From: Actinostola sp. cb2023 | Lineage: Eukaryota; Cnidaria; Anthozoa; Actiniaria; Actinostolidae | Length of the DNA: 64,000 bases | NCBI GenBank assembly: GCA_033675265.1 | Contig: JAUJYZ010000931.1 | Location: 1 to 64,000, forward strand | Reading direction: 5' to 3' | Shown here: positions 10,541-21,812 of the stretch, in pieces | Layout of the letters: each line of letters starts with the position of its first letter | Position numbering within the stretch: the first letter of the stretch is position 1 | The notes under the pieces: generated by a model | Seen by the model: the letters and a program-made list of their open reading frames with translations, nothing else | The model's database searches: none | What the model was told of the DNA's origin: nothing | Position numbers and translations under genes: made by a program

Positions 10541-10880
10541 AATTCGAAGAGAGGAAAAGTGGATGGCTAGGCTACCAAGCACGAGTCGTCGAACCCAGCC
10601 TTCGCTCGCACCCTGCGCGCGCAGTGTTTTATGTCCTTATTTGCAGCAACTCGTTTTATTTGCAGCGATTCGTTTTATTTGCAGCAACTCGTTTTATTTG
10701 CAGCAACTCGTCTTATTTGCAGCAACTCGTTTTATTTGCAGCAACTCGTTTTATTTGCAGCAACTCGTTTTATTTGCAGCAACTTGTTTTATTTGCAGCA
10801 ACTCGTTTTTTATTTGCAGCAACTCGTCTTATTTGCAGCAACTTGTCTTATTTGCAGCATGTCCCCTATGGGCCACCGTA
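10458..10880. repeat. Right terminal inverted repeat with 19-bp minisatellite
   Basis: Inverse of 6768-7184, with the GCAAATAA...GTTGCT minisatellite at about 10638-10860. It ends at the TACGGTGG terminus beside the second GGTATT. Confidence 0.9.
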
Positions 10881-10886
10881 GGTATT

Positions 10887-13164
10887 GGATGGCGTCGAGG
10901 ATCCCATGGATGTCGGGTCCCTAAAGACATTTCAATGCATCCCAACAGTACAGCCATGCGACAAGGAAAGCGTGGTATTAGCAAAAAAACATCCAAATTA
11001 ATTATGCAGCTGACTGGCAAATTTATTCCTGTTGGATCGGGTAAGTATTTCAAATACCTTAGTTGCAATATTCATGTTATTATTTCATCTCAAAAACTTG
11101 TACAGGCCGGAGAGAGATATAGTTGTTTTTATCCGTCAGAGCTGTACTTTACAACGAAATCGACAATACACAATCGCTGTATGACATCAATAATTTAATT
11201 GTGTTATCTAGCTCGAACAGCTTTTTAGTTATTCTAGATACCATACCCTTTATTAATTATATAATCACTTTTATTATAACTCATGGTAAAAATAATCTGT
11301 TTTGTTGTTGTCGTTATTGTATGATGCAACAGTAATAATGTGGATAGGCGGTAATCTTCAAAGGTTTCTGCATCAAAAATATACTATTCACCGGCAATAA
11401 GTAATTATGCATTCTTGATTAGCGAAAATGTAACCAGTACACATAAGCTCATGCCATCAAATCTAGGTTCATCATTCTTATTATGGCACTTTTCGCAACC
11501 CTACTTTTCCTTCAGGCCAGTAGGGTGCTAGTGGGGTGCGTTAATGGTGGGTTGGGACATATTTCAAAAGCGATTTCAGTTTATACATCACAGGGTGGTT
11601 AATTTTATTGCCTTTTCGGACATAATTTTAGTTTAAAAACTCAAATTTTAGATTAAAAACGCAAATTATTTCATTATTACTAACATCTTATTTTTCGGCA
11701 AATTCAACATACAATTTATTGTCTTCAGCAATATGCCGCTGTTGTAGAGTAAAACTGGACGACATATCGAAGGAAAGTGAAACACGAACAAAGGTAAGAT
11801 AACGACAATGCACTTCTGCCTATACCATGTACTTTAATACACCTTTACCGATATCCTATAACACCAGGGGGTAGCCTCTTTTCACCATACGATGACTCCT
11901 TGTCGACCCTCAGCCCTTGAAAACCCTGGAAGACCTGAACAAGTTCCTGCAGTCCAGAGACACAAGTCCAGTTCGATCAGTGTCATACTCCATTGGATGT
12001 TGCAAAAGATAGGACCAAACGATATTATATACGCAAGGCTAGAGAGTGTGACCACGGCTGGCACCTTGTGAGCCTGAAACATCATGGGACTCTGCGTCGA
12101 ATGCAGTATTTGCGCAGTATTCAAAAGGAAAGGGACAGTCTGGAGATCTTGATATAATACTCATGGACGCACTTGCTGAATGCTATAACGAAGCCAATGG
12201 TTGGAGTGTACGACGTCAGATCCTTTCAATAATGCCTGACAAAGTGAGCCTGGAGACGCTCAAGAAGTGGATCCCTGATCTCATGAGGTACCGTTATACC
12301 GAAGCCAAGCGCCATTGTTTACTTCATGGTAGAGGAGTTCCTCTACATTCCATGGCGCCTCGAACAAGAATCGCTATTTCCACTGACAAGATCGAAAATT
12401 TTATTGGGTTTATCACCAGTCCTCATATTATCCAGGACATACAGTTCGGAGAAAAGACCATAAAACTTTCGACTGAAGATCTGGTCAGGGTTCCGAATGT
12501 TGTGTGCATGATCATACCAGAACGCATCGTCCAGCAATACCAAGCGTATTGTCAAGAATCGGGCTTTGAAAGCCTTAGTCGCAGTACACTACTACGCATG
12601 CTTAATGTTTGCTCAACGTCCGTCAGGAAATCCCTCCAAGGATTGGATTACATACGTTCCTCTGGTTTTCAGGCATTTGATGACCTACACAATGTAGCAG
12701 AAAAACTCGGATATAGCGGTAAGGGACTAGCTTGGGCGAAGTGTCAGCAAGATCGAAAGAAATCAGCCAAACGCTATTTGAAAAGTGATTATAAGGTACT
12801 GTATATTTAACGAACCGCAACCTTTATTTGCAGTTTCAAGGTGTATGTACATGTGCAGTAATTTTCGGATTAAAAGTTGATTGTCGGATGCTGCCATCGC
12901 ATGAAGCCGCTACACGCAGTTCTTTGTGATTAGCACTATATACATCTTCTATTTTTGTATAATTTATAGGTGGATGTATCTCAAGACTCCACAGTTGCCG
13001 ATCACTGTAGATCATATGCACTCAGTGATCTGAAAGACAGAGACTTCCAGTCTTCCTGTAGCCACGACCACCGAGACATATGCGAACGATGCGACTTGCC
13101 GACGTCTACGTTGAAGAAGATTGACGACGGCTTAAGAGATCAGTCAGATCAATCAGAGTCTTAG
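10887..13164 (+). pseudogene. Cnidarian multi-exon family gene, remainder
   Basis: Splice phases agree through four exons. The split exon ends at 11040 in phase 1. Exon 11729-11793 completes the codon and encodes ICRCCRVKLDDIS. Exon 11914-12795 contains LNKFLQSRDTSPVR, a frameshift near 11980, then SVRRQILSIMPDKVS, FITSPHIIQDIQFGEKTIKL and SRSTLLRMLNVC...SVRKSLQGLDY. Exon 12970-13164 encodes VDVSQDSTVADHCRSYALSD and ends at a TAG. I recall these blocks from a very large coral and Hydra protein family of unknown function, whose full members continue several hundred residues beyond this point. Here the 3' end is replaced by unrelated minus-strand sequence. With the 4.1-kb insertion, a frameshift and the truncation, this is a pseudogene. 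It may itself derive from a mobile element. Confidence 0.7.
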
Positions 13165-13792
13165 ATCCTTCGTAGAGATTATTTCTGAATGTGTCATCGC
13201 TTGATTCATCATCCGATGAAGCTGGAGAACTGTCAGAACTTTCAATACTTTCAGGTCCACTTGAATCACTATTGCTTTGATAATCCAACTCTTTGTGCGA
13301 GCAAGACAAGTCTGTAAGTGTAGGATCGGAGAAGTGTTGGTTTTCAACTTCGTTGGAAATTTCCCCATAATGGACATCGGCTATTGTTGTATTTAAATCG
13401 GATATTGAAGCATTTTCATTGAATATCAATGTATTGACTTCGGCCATCGATATATTTTATTCGGCCATTCCTGCCCTTGGTGAGCTTAAGTGTATATGTT
13501 CTTCTGCCCTCGACGATAATGCATCTTCATCAGAATAAATAAGCCTTCTATTCTCACCAGAGGATGTCGATGACTCAAAGTTACAATGATCAGATTTTAT
13601 CATCCTTCTCCAGGGGCCTGTTTTCGATCTAAACTTACAACGAGAACTTGAGAAGGATTCATCTTCGCTGCTACTGATGTTACTGTTAGTGTTAAACTTA
13701 CGATCGAAACTTCTTGGCTGGCTTCTTGGCGGCCGTGCATACGAGCGTTTTATACTAGTACCACATGATGACGAATCGCTGCTGCTACCCAT
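13106..13792 (-). pseudogene. Acidic Ser-rich N-terminal fragment, EnSpm-like
   Basis: From an ATG at 13792 (MGSSSDSSSCG) the frame is open to 13106 except for one TAA at 13457-13459. The product is rich in Ser, Asp and Glu and ends with NNLYEGSKTLIDLTDLLS. The LYEGS block after an acidic linker is reminiscent of the N-terminal region of EnSpm/CACTA (TNP2-type) transposases. It breaks off where it overlaps the last exon of the cnidarian family gene on the other strand, so this is a truncated fragment. A small host nuclear protein cannot be excluded. Confidence 0.4.
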
Positions 13793-14539
13793 TTACAACT
13801 GGAACTTATTTTCTTGCATCGGGCAAGTCATAATATAGAATACACAAAACCAGCTCGATCGAGATAATACTAGTAAACTGACTTCTCATACTCATTAATT
13901 ATTCATGAGGTAACCAGCCAATCCGGTGCATCAAATCCGGTCACATGATGGACCTGGAAACCCCGGAAAGAATTCCAATTCGCCGTAGAACACAGACCCG
14001 GTCGCCTTCACAACAATGCGGACCCTTTATCCAGGTTAATGACCCCCGAGGAAAACGCTTCCTGCAATGCGAGCTTAGTTACAACTACTACAGATAACGC
14101 CATACAGACTGCATTATCCTCGCCACATACAAACCCGGTAAGTATTAGAAAGATAATGGTCAATTTGTCACACGTGCGACAAGCTATCATTGCCCTCAAG
14201 AACGCGATACAGAGAGCTGTCAACAAAGATAACAAATGCAACTTACAACTAGACAAGGTGGATACCAGTAACATGCCAGCTATCGTCACTACAAACCTTA
14301 TTCGGACAGAAGCGAAACATGTGCCACATTATTGAATCTCAGCGAAGCGATCCACAGTTATCTAAAATTATCGATTTAAAAGGCTGTGGCGGTATGTATC
14401 GGAATTTCGAAACGTAGCAAAAACCTTACTTCGGCATTACTCGTTCACGATGGTCTGCTGGTACAGTCTGTAGGAAGTGGACAACCACATCCAATTTCGT
14501 TATCGTGATCCCAAAAAAACTAAGTTTCCCAGAGCGGTA

Positions 14540-15150
14540 CAACCCATTTGCCGGCCATCTGGGTATAACTCGCACGGAAGAGAGGGTTCGGAAAATATTT
14601 TACTAGCCAGGAATCAGAACTGCAGTTGAACAGTTCGTAAGGACATGTCCCAATGCTCACATAATACACGGCAGGACAACATAATCGCGCACCAAAGGGG
14701 AACATAACCGTCGGGGAACCGTTCACATTCTGGGCAATGGATTATATGGGTCCTCTGCCAGAAACTAGTAGGGGGAACAAGCATCTTTTAGTAGTAGTTG
14801 ACCATTATACTAAATGGTGTGAAGCATTCCCTACTAGGGACCAAAAAGGAAGTACGGTCGTGCCGCTTTTGGTAAATCGAGTATTTTCCAGGTTTGGTCC
14901 CACAGTCGTGTTGCACTCTGACCAAGGCCACAATTTTGAAAGCAAGCTTATGCACGAGATATGCGATGCAATGGGAATAAACACAACATGAACAACAGCC
15001 TGTAATCTGGAAGGCGACGGCCACACAGAACGCCAAAATAGAACGCTTCAGAAAATACTCTCATCATTTGTGCCTAAACGCAGAAATGATTGGGAATTGT
15101 GGATTGACAGTGCGGTCTCTGCTTATAATACCAGTAGACAGGAGAAGCTA
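14540..15150 (+). pseudogene. Gypsy integrase fragment
   Basis: The H2C2 finger region reads FAGHLGITRTEERVRKIF and ends in FVRTCPN, in more than one frame. The core follows from 14737 with MDYMGPLPE (first catalytic Asp), HSDQGHNFES (second Asp) and, after an in-frame stop near 14990, GHTERQNRTLQKIL (catalytic Glu). In life this enzyme inserts the retrotransposon cDNA into the host chromosome. Here the reading frame is interrupted and the coding sequence stops at a MITE insertion. Confidence 0.85.
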
Positions 15151-15151
15151 A

Positions 15152-15830
15152 AGGCCCGTTCACTTTAGACTCGAATTATAATCGAATTGTGATTGAAGTA
15201 TAATTGGAATGCGCTCACACTTCCGAATGATAGTCACCAATTACAATCGAATCATTGAAGTAATTACACTCCGTAATTCAAGATGGCGGAGAGTCAGTGG
15301 TGAAACGTCGAGACAAAATGTCTCATATCTTTCTGGAGCAATGAAACCGTTCCAAGTAATTTGAATACTATGCTTAATAAGAATGGTATTTGGGATAACA
15401 TTTGGAATGGCGATTGCAGGATACACCAGAAGCGGCCAACTGTGCCAAGTGAAAATAAACAACCTCAAGCAGAAATACCGCAAGGTTGCACTATATTCCA
15501 CCAGCCCATATACCTCTTTCTCGTCCAGACTGGTAATTCTGAAGGACGCTTGGACGATGCCAATCAATATAACTGAAGAGAAATAAATAGCTGACAAACT
15601 GCCTCAAATAAAAATGCATCTCACGAAGGCGCCAGCTCTCAAGTCGAACTTTTCTTCTCCTAACATATCTTTATGCCTTTTCTTCGCTTCTAGGTCTTGA
15701 AAAAGTATAAAAAATGTACAACGTCTTCGAGGTGCCATTTTGAATGCGTGTCTTGAACTCCAGTCTTTGGAAGCAACTGGCTACGACCCTTTGAAATCAT
15801 AAACCGCATGGGAATTAATTATAGGATAAG
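15152..15830. mobile_element. Harbinger-type MITE (copy 1 of a 0.64-kb family)
   Basis: It starts AGGCCCGTTCACTTTAGA after TAA (15149-15151) inside the gypsy integrase gene. It matches the element at 51469-52104 in inverse orientation along most of its length, for example GAGCAATGAAACCGTTC and AGCAGAAATACCGCAAGGTT. The right terminus is not recognisable and seems eroded near 15830, so the end is approximate. Confidence 0.7.
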
Positions 15831-16099
15831 ATCACAGGAGGAAGAAAGGGTAGTTTATCACGACCATTTAAATTTTAGTTATATACCTTACAGACAGGAA
15901 GTCTGCCTACGATAGAAACAGATGATTTCCAGTCTGTTGACTGCACGCCTAATACTGCACAACATGCAGCAAATGGAAATAGGGCTAAACCCCCTAGATT
16001 AAGACAATACATTCGCGATCCATGCCGCTATGGCTACGATCCGTAACACCCCACATATATTTTGTTCTCGGAAGGAGAACATCAAGCAGGGGGGAATTG

Positions 16100-16247
16100 T
16101 GTAACGATAGCTTATTGTAGTATTATCCGATAGCACCGGAAGAACACACCTAGATTATGTAAACAACCAAAGAGACTGAATAAAGTTAGTTCTGCCCTGT
16201 GACTCGTTGTGTGAGGTTGTTTGATTTGTCTGTCCCAGCACGCTACA
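16100..16247 (+). repeat. Gypsy 3' LTR, about 148 bp
   Basis: It begins TGTAACGATAGC directly after the purine tract and ends GCACGCTACA (TG...CA). It contains AATAAAG at about 16180. Confidence 0.75.
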
Positions 16248-16955
16248 TGTGAACTACTGGAAATTTACAAATACAAATATATTTTATCATATCCTGTTGT
16301 TGCTGAATTCCATGGTGAGAGTGCTGAGGGTGACGGAGTCCTTAGATATTATTATTAGATATGTGTATTCAGCTTTCTGGGACTCATTCACTTCCCGCTT
16401 TTGTGTAAGCTCTTCACACTTCAGCCTTAAGGTCTTACCATGACTAACAGTGGCAGACTACTCGGCAATTAGTCGTATCATCAAACACCAATATGTATTA
16501 ACTGGTACATCCCCAGTGAACATTTGTGAACTGCAAAAGCTTTAAATTACCTTTGGAATCCAGGTAGAAGTAGATGACGACTGCATTGTGCATTCATTCA
16601 AAGCTCATCTGACTGAGAAAGAGGCAATAATTATCGACCAAGCATTACAGAATGTCTCCCCCTTTCCACGCGATAGTTAGGTAAGAATATTCTGAATATT
16701 CAGTTTTGCGGCGTTGGCCTTGCAAGGTTGTAGAGGGAAGCATCATCATGAATGGCGTGAGCGACGACATTTTATCCTTATTGACTCAAAATACGTTCTC
16801 TCCCAACTTTGATGTACTTTAATGTACTTTAAGTGACATTTTGGGCACTGAAGAACAAGAACTGGGCGCCAAGGAAGGGAATACAACGAAAATCTTGCTG
16901 GAGATGGCACAACATGCCAAGGCAGCCATAGAAAATATTGTCTCGTTACTGTCGA
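16248..16955. other. No recognisable gene
   Basis: Partly coding-like sequence with many stops between the LTR and the tyrosine-recombinase relic. Some may be the eroded N-terminal part of that relic. Confidence 0.35.
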
Positions 16956-16959
16956 AGAA

Positions 16960-17830
16960 ATGGAGAAACAAAAAGATGACAGAATCCCGGTAAACACCAA
17001 ACTCAATACATCATGGGCTGTTAGAACCTGGAGGGAATGGGCGGAAGAAAGAAACTGTAAAGTAAACGCTCAAACAAACGCTCAAGATCTACAAAATCTT
17101 AGCCCACAACAAACCATCAAGTCCATTCACATCCGAGTATGATCGACTGATGAAGGTTCTAGTACCTGAACCGAAACGTCTTTTTAAATCACAAATAGCT
17201 CAAGAGATTGTGAACATTTTAGCCTACACAAACCAACAACTAAATTACTGGATGTCCAAATTTGTAATGGAAATCAGAAACAATTGAATCCAGGGAAGTT
17301 CTACCCACCAAACACCTATATCAAATAGTTTGTGGTTTGCAGAGGCACATTAGAACAACGGCCGTCCTGTCCTCAATGTATTTGAAGATGCACAGTTCAA
17401 ACATTTCCAAGACGTTCTCGACTCACAACTGAAGCGGATGACAGGATTGGGGCTAGGGGCATCTGTAAAAGAAGCAGAAGCATTCACAGAAGAGCAAGAT
17501 AAATTTTGGTCACTCAATCTGTTGGGAGACGGTTCACCGCCTGTACTGCTTATAACACCATGGTCTTTCTTCTTGGTAAAAACTGTGGCCTGCGAAGTGG
17601 TCAGGAACATAGAAACTTAAAGTTCAGCCAATTGATTCTCGAAGACGCCGCTGAAAAAGTTCCGGCAAAACTGGTTTACGTTTCATTGAAGCTCGTCCCG
17701 AATGCTGCCTTGTCCATATATTTAAAAATAGGTACCCTATGGGTGCATGTGTCTACTGCTAAAATATTTTTCTTCTTCTTTGTGACAGGGAATATAAATT
17801 ATTCTTCCATATGTTTTTGGGGAATTCATT
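16960..17830 (+). pseudogene. Tyrosine-recombinase (Crypton/DUF3504-like) relic, N-terminal half
   Basis: Scattered frames give NTSWAVRTWREWAEERN, LNYWMSKFVMEIR, a FEDAQFKHFQDVLDSQLKRM block and, after a shift near 17560, GLRSGQEHRNLKFSQL. These match the order of the DUF3504 domain found in KIAA1958/ZMYM-type proteins, which are regarded as derived from Crypton tyrosine recombinases. The LRSGQEHR block corresponds to the region of the first catalytic arginine. The rest of the catalytic domain is missing here but is found at 24.4-25.9 kb, beyond a 5.65-kb transposon. Frameshifts and stops are frequent. Confidence 0.7.
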
Positions 17831-18059
17831 CGAGCGAAGCGATGGCGTGACCTTTGGTTAATGTTTAACTTTTGTACATGTCGAGCTTGAAATATTCTAG
17901 TGTCGCTGTTGTGTCGCAGTAAATCCCAGTAGATATAAGTAATATAGTAAATAGCACACGGAACTTAACCTTGTGTAAAACTGAAACTATAATGCTTAAA
18001 TTGAGAAAAAGCAGGAAGGATGATTACACGCTGGGCTCGCGGGCGCACGAAATCCCATC

Positions 18060-19740
18060 TTGCCATATGGGAAATTAATGAAGTATATCAATGAATTAGA
18101 TATAGGTACCCTTCATGATGTTTCTATGTTTTGTAATGAAGAAGATGATAGAGTTGAGGGCAAATTTAGAGATATCGAACAACTGCTCTTAAAAATGGCC
18201 AAATTGTATCTCTATGTTGATTCAACATTTTACTCTACTGACAACCCTCTACTAAAATGGTTTAATAATGATAAAGGTTTATTCAAAGTAGCAATAGGGG
18301 CTGATGGAGCACCATTTGGGAAACATTCTGAAGCCACAGCCTGGTTAGTCAGCTTTTTAAATGTAGGTGGAAGAGTTGCCTCCCCTAATGATAACTTTTT
18401 GGTGTGCGGTGCTAATTGTAAAGAGGATCATGAAGTAATGGTACGGTATGCCAAGGACCTTGTCGTCAAAATCAATGCAATTGAATCAAAGACATATGCC
18501 ATTGATATAAATGTACCTTCTGCTTTAGAACTACTGCCATCAGACATGAAATGGCTAGCATTTTATTCAGGAGAACTCAACAATGCAGCCTACTATTTCT
18601 CATCTTTTGGAAATGTGAATGAAAGTGATAAGGGAACAGTAGGGGGTTCACTAGGAACAGACCCAGGAGATACCTGGAGGCCTTGATAATATGAAGCAAG
18701 ATTAGAAATAGCTGAAGAAGTAGATAATTTTAGAAACAACAACGCGAACAAAAGTACTTAATCTGATTAGGTCTCAAAACTCCTGTCAAGAAAATGTTCC
18801 CATTGTTGGTAGATTGATTGATAAGGCCTTAGCAGAACCCTTACATAATACAAATAATGCCTGGCAATATTTCAACAAAGACTTGTTTTTTCTAGTTAAT
18901 GATATTTCTCAAATACCAGACAACATTAGGTCTGTTTCAGATCTCAAAGATGACTCGCCCTTTCTTCTTTACCTCAATGCTATAAAGAAAGATGTCAAAT
19001 GTAATTTATTATATTCCAAAATTAAGACTTGGTTTGCAAATAGAAAAGCTAAGCAATTTGAATATAGATTTATTGGTAAAGAGAGCAAGTTATTTTGCCA
19101 TAATTTTATGTTCTTGATAGCTACAGTGGCATCAGTCCCAAATCTAAGTCCTTCCTGCCAACTGAAACTTAATGCACTGGCTCACCTTGGTCTCAACTTG
19201 AGAGATGCTGTTTCTCTTTTCAGTAGGCAATCTGCATCATCTGTTGATGTAGATCAGCTTAAACAAAACTGCACTGAGTTTTTCAACACAGCTAAAATGT
19301 TTTTGGGTGTTGTGACACCAACTGTTTGGACTATTGGATATGCCATACCATGTCATTCAAAAATAACCCTGAGTAAGTTTGGTTCAGGCCTTGGCATTAA
19401 TACCATGCAGGGACGTGAAGCTAAGCATGTCAAAATTGCTAAGTATGCTGAACATTCACTCCCGTCTAATAGATGGGAATTAGTTTTTAGACATGAATAT
19501 ATAACTACATTCTTTCTCAGGGAAAATGATCCCCATGCTTACATGTATAAGCACACTGATGCAAGCTACATTCCTGATAGGGTAAACACTGATGAGCACT
19601 GCTATTGTGGTTATCCCAAAAATAGAATTCAGTTAGAATGCAACTTTTGTGCTGATCCCCTAAGGAAAGCCATTCAAAGAAGTGTGCTATCTGGTGAATT
19701 AGATTTACGCATTAGACAATTGCTCAGCACCACAGAGTGA
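18060..19740 (+). pseudogene. Gene A, copy 1: candidate transposase, 5'-deleted and interrupted
   Basis: Two open blocks (18060-18686 and 18814-19740) align in order with gene A of copy 2. Shared motifs are GADGAPFGK, SD.KW.A...GELNNAA, SSFGNV, PLHNTNNAW, YRF.GKESKLF, MQGREAKH and RHEY. A C-terminal knuckle CYCGYPK...CNFC lies near 19598-19650. Stops at 18684-18689 and about 18757 break the middle, and the N-terminal coiled-coil region of copy 2 is missing. No intron interrupts the two positions where copy 2 has introns. The conserved Asp and Glu residues would suit an RNase H-like transposase, but I cannot tie it to a named superfamily. Confidence 0.75.
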
Positions 19741-19802
19741 AAATATTTTCAAATACTTTTCTTGTTAAATCTATGGCAGTGTATAACATGTAGATTATTT
19801 AG

Positions 19803-20335
19803 TATTAGTTTAGACAATATAAATAGGTAGATACCATGAACTGGGGTAACCAACCCCTGGGGAGTGGTGCTAGGTTTAGTGTTAGTTTAGATAGTATAAA
19901 TAGGTAGATACCATGAGCTGGGGTAACCAACCCCTGGGGAGTGGTGCTAGGTTTAGCTAGTGTTAGTTTAGATAGTATAAATAGGTAGATACCATGAACT
20001 GGGGTAACCAACCCCTGGGGAGTGGTGCTAGGTTTAGTGTTAGTTTAGATAGTATAAATAGGTAGATACCATGAGCTGGGGTAACCAACCCCTGGGGAGT
20101 GGTGCTAGGTTTAGCTAGTGTTAGTTTAGATAGTATAAATAGGTAGATACCATGAGCTGGGGTAACCAACCCCTGGTGAGTGGTGCTAGTTTTAGTGTTA
20201 GTTTAGATAGTATAAATAGGTAGATACCATGAACTGGGGTAACCAACCCCTGGGGAGTGGTGCTAGTTTTAGTGTTAGTTTAGATAGGTATAGGTATAAA
20301 TAGGTAGAACCAAGTTATAAGTATACAGTGGTGCT
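19803..20335. repeat. Minisatellite array, units of about 75-80 bp
   Basis: Six to seven tandem units carry TAGTATAAATAGGTAGATAC and the near-palindrome GGGGTAACCAACCCCTGGGG. It starts 60 bp after the gene A stop. Confidence 0.9.
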
Positions 20336-20337
20336 AG

Positions 20338-20724
20338 ATGTGAGACATGTACAATGTAGATAGCACGAGCTAGGGTAACCAACCCCTGGGGAGTGGTGCA
20401 AGATATAGTGAAAATTGAGACGAGTAAATACCACGAGCTAGGGTAACCAACCACTGGGGAGTGGCGGAAGATATAGTGATAGTTGAGACAAGTACATACC
20501 ACGAGCTAGGGTAGCCAACCCCTGGGGAGTGGCACAAGATATAGTGATAGTTGAGACGAGTAAATACCACGAGCTATGGTAACCAACCCCTGGGAAGTGG
20601 CGCAATATATAGTGATAGTTGAGACGAGTAAATACCACGAGCTAGGGTAACCAACCCCTGAGGAGTGGCACAAGATATAGTGATAGTTGAGACGAGTAAA
20701 TACCACGAGCTAGGGTAACCAACC
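20338..20724. repeat. Minisatellite array, 68-bp units, related to the first
   Basis: Units contain AGTGATAGTTGAGACGAGTA and the same GGTAACCAACCCCTGGGGAG core. The array is interrupted at 20725 by an LTR and resumes at about 21569. Confidence 0.9.
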
Positions 20725-21509
20725 TGTCACGGAATGTCATTAGTTAACTGAGTATTCACGCATAGCTACTTTATTATTTAGTACATTGTAATTAATCTAG
20801 TCTATTTAGGATACGTAATGGCATTTCTTGAGAATGTTTAGTCAATTAACCGTATTGTAATCTGTTTATGTAATTTATGTATAAATACGCCCTGTTTGAG
20901 GTTCGTCAACAGAACTGCGGAGAGTCGACAAAGTAGCAGTAGAAACAGCGACAGAAAGAGAAAACCTGAACACCACAACTCTTGTGGCTGGTTATACTAA
21001 GTGACCACGAAAGAGAAAACCTGAAAACCACAACTCCTGTGGCCGGTTGTAAAAGAGTGAAAAGCAAAATTGAGAAGAGAACTGAAGTCACTTGGAAGTC
21101 TTACAAGAAACCAAACGAGTCTACTCGTCTTCACTGAAGTCTTACAAGAAACCAAACGAGTCTACTCGTCTTCACTGAAGTCTTACAAGAAACCAAACGA
21201 GTCTACTCGTCTTCGCTGAAGTCTTAAAAGGAATCAAACAAGTCTACTTCAAAGTAAACCTCAAGCTCAGCAGTAAAACAAGTATTGTAACTGAACAAAA
21301 CAAAACATCTTAATTTATATTATATTACATTGTCATCGAGGAACACTAGTTTAGTTTATGTGTTTAGCTTTTAGAGTTTTGCATCATTTATGTACGATAG
21401 TTTGTTTGTTAGTAAAGTTATTATATTCTTATGTGTGTGGTCACTCAATTTCGCACAGGGAAGGCCTAGGGCTTGGGTTGCTGGGGTGAAGCGGTTCGAA
21501 TCCGTCACA
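20725..21509 (+). mobile_element. LTR of a gypsy-like retrotransposon, 785 bp
   Basis: It begins TGTCACGGAATG and ends ATCCGTCACA. The next bases, TTTTGTTGTCAGAAGTGGGA, resemble the primer-binding and leader region that follows gypsy LTRs in many invertebrates. Inside are two 50-bp repeats (20955-21060) and about four 42-bp repeats containing ACGAGTCTACTCGT (21085-21240). Only about 60 bp of internal sequence follow before the host array resumes, so the rest of the element is gone. Confidence 0.7.
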
Positions 21510-21568
21510 GATTTTGTTGTCAGAAGTGGGATTCACCTCAGAAGCCTTCGGGTCTGACTGTGGAGTGG

Positions 21569-21812
21569 TGCTTGGGGAGTGGTGCAAGAAATAGTGATAG
21601 TTGAGACGAGTAAATACCATGAGCTAGGGTAACCAACCCCTGGGGAGTGGCGCAAGATAGATATAGTGATAGTTGAGACAAGTAAATACCATGAGCTAGG
21701 GTAACCGACCCCTGGGGAGTGGTGCAAGATATATTGATAGTTGAGACGAGTAAATACCACGAGCTAGGGTAACCAACCCCTGGGGAGTGGCACAAGATGT
21801 AGTGACAACAAA
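21569..21812. repeat. Minisatellite array, continuation
   Basis: Three to four further 68-bp units of the array at 20338-20724, on the far side of the LTR. Confidence 0.85.

Larger units (their letters stand above)
6768..10880. mobile_element. IS3EU-like DNA transposon, 4.1 kb, TSD GGTATT
   Basis: Perfect ends TACGGTGGCCCATAGGGGAC (6768-6787) and its inverse (10861-10880) are flanked by GGTATT on both sides (6762-6767 and 10881-10886). The terminal inverted repeats are unusually long, about 415 bp each, and contain a 19-bp minisatellite, a GC-rich block (TGCGCGCGCAG) and the start of a protein-coding exon. Inside lie a decayed integrase-core gene on the plus strand and a second decayed gene on the minus strand, each starting in one inverted repeat. 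At least three smaller repeats lie within it. The superfamily name is inferred from the integrase type and the 6-bp duplication. A terminus comparison with known IS3EU elements would settle it. Confidence 0.85.
13944..16247 (+). mobile_element. 3' half of a Ty3/gypsy LTR retrotransposon
   Basis: Order is right for gypsy: the RNase H end (EFQFAVEHRPGRLHNNADPL near 13955-14030), a spacer, the integrase zinc finger and core (14540-15150), an inserted MITE (15152-about 15830), the pol tail (NRAKPPRLRQYIRDP near 15983), a purine tract AAGCAGGGGGGAAT, and the 3' LTR. Gag, protease, reverse transcriptase and the 5' LTR are absent. Several stops and frameshifts make it inert. Confidence 0.85.

Noticed and set aside
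15241..15597. Open frames on both strands between the gypsy fragments
   Set aside because: They lie within a Harbinger-type MITE that has a homologous copy at 51.5 kb where the frames are not kept.
18027..18060. Reading the left end of copy 1 as a Transib-type terminus
   Set aside because: The CAC start fits, but Transib elements make 5-bp duplications and their transposase is RAG1-like, which I do not see in gene A.
19803..20724. Regularly spaced repeats resembling a CRISPR array
   Set aside because: The units are contiguous minisatellites without unique spacers, and the genome is animal.
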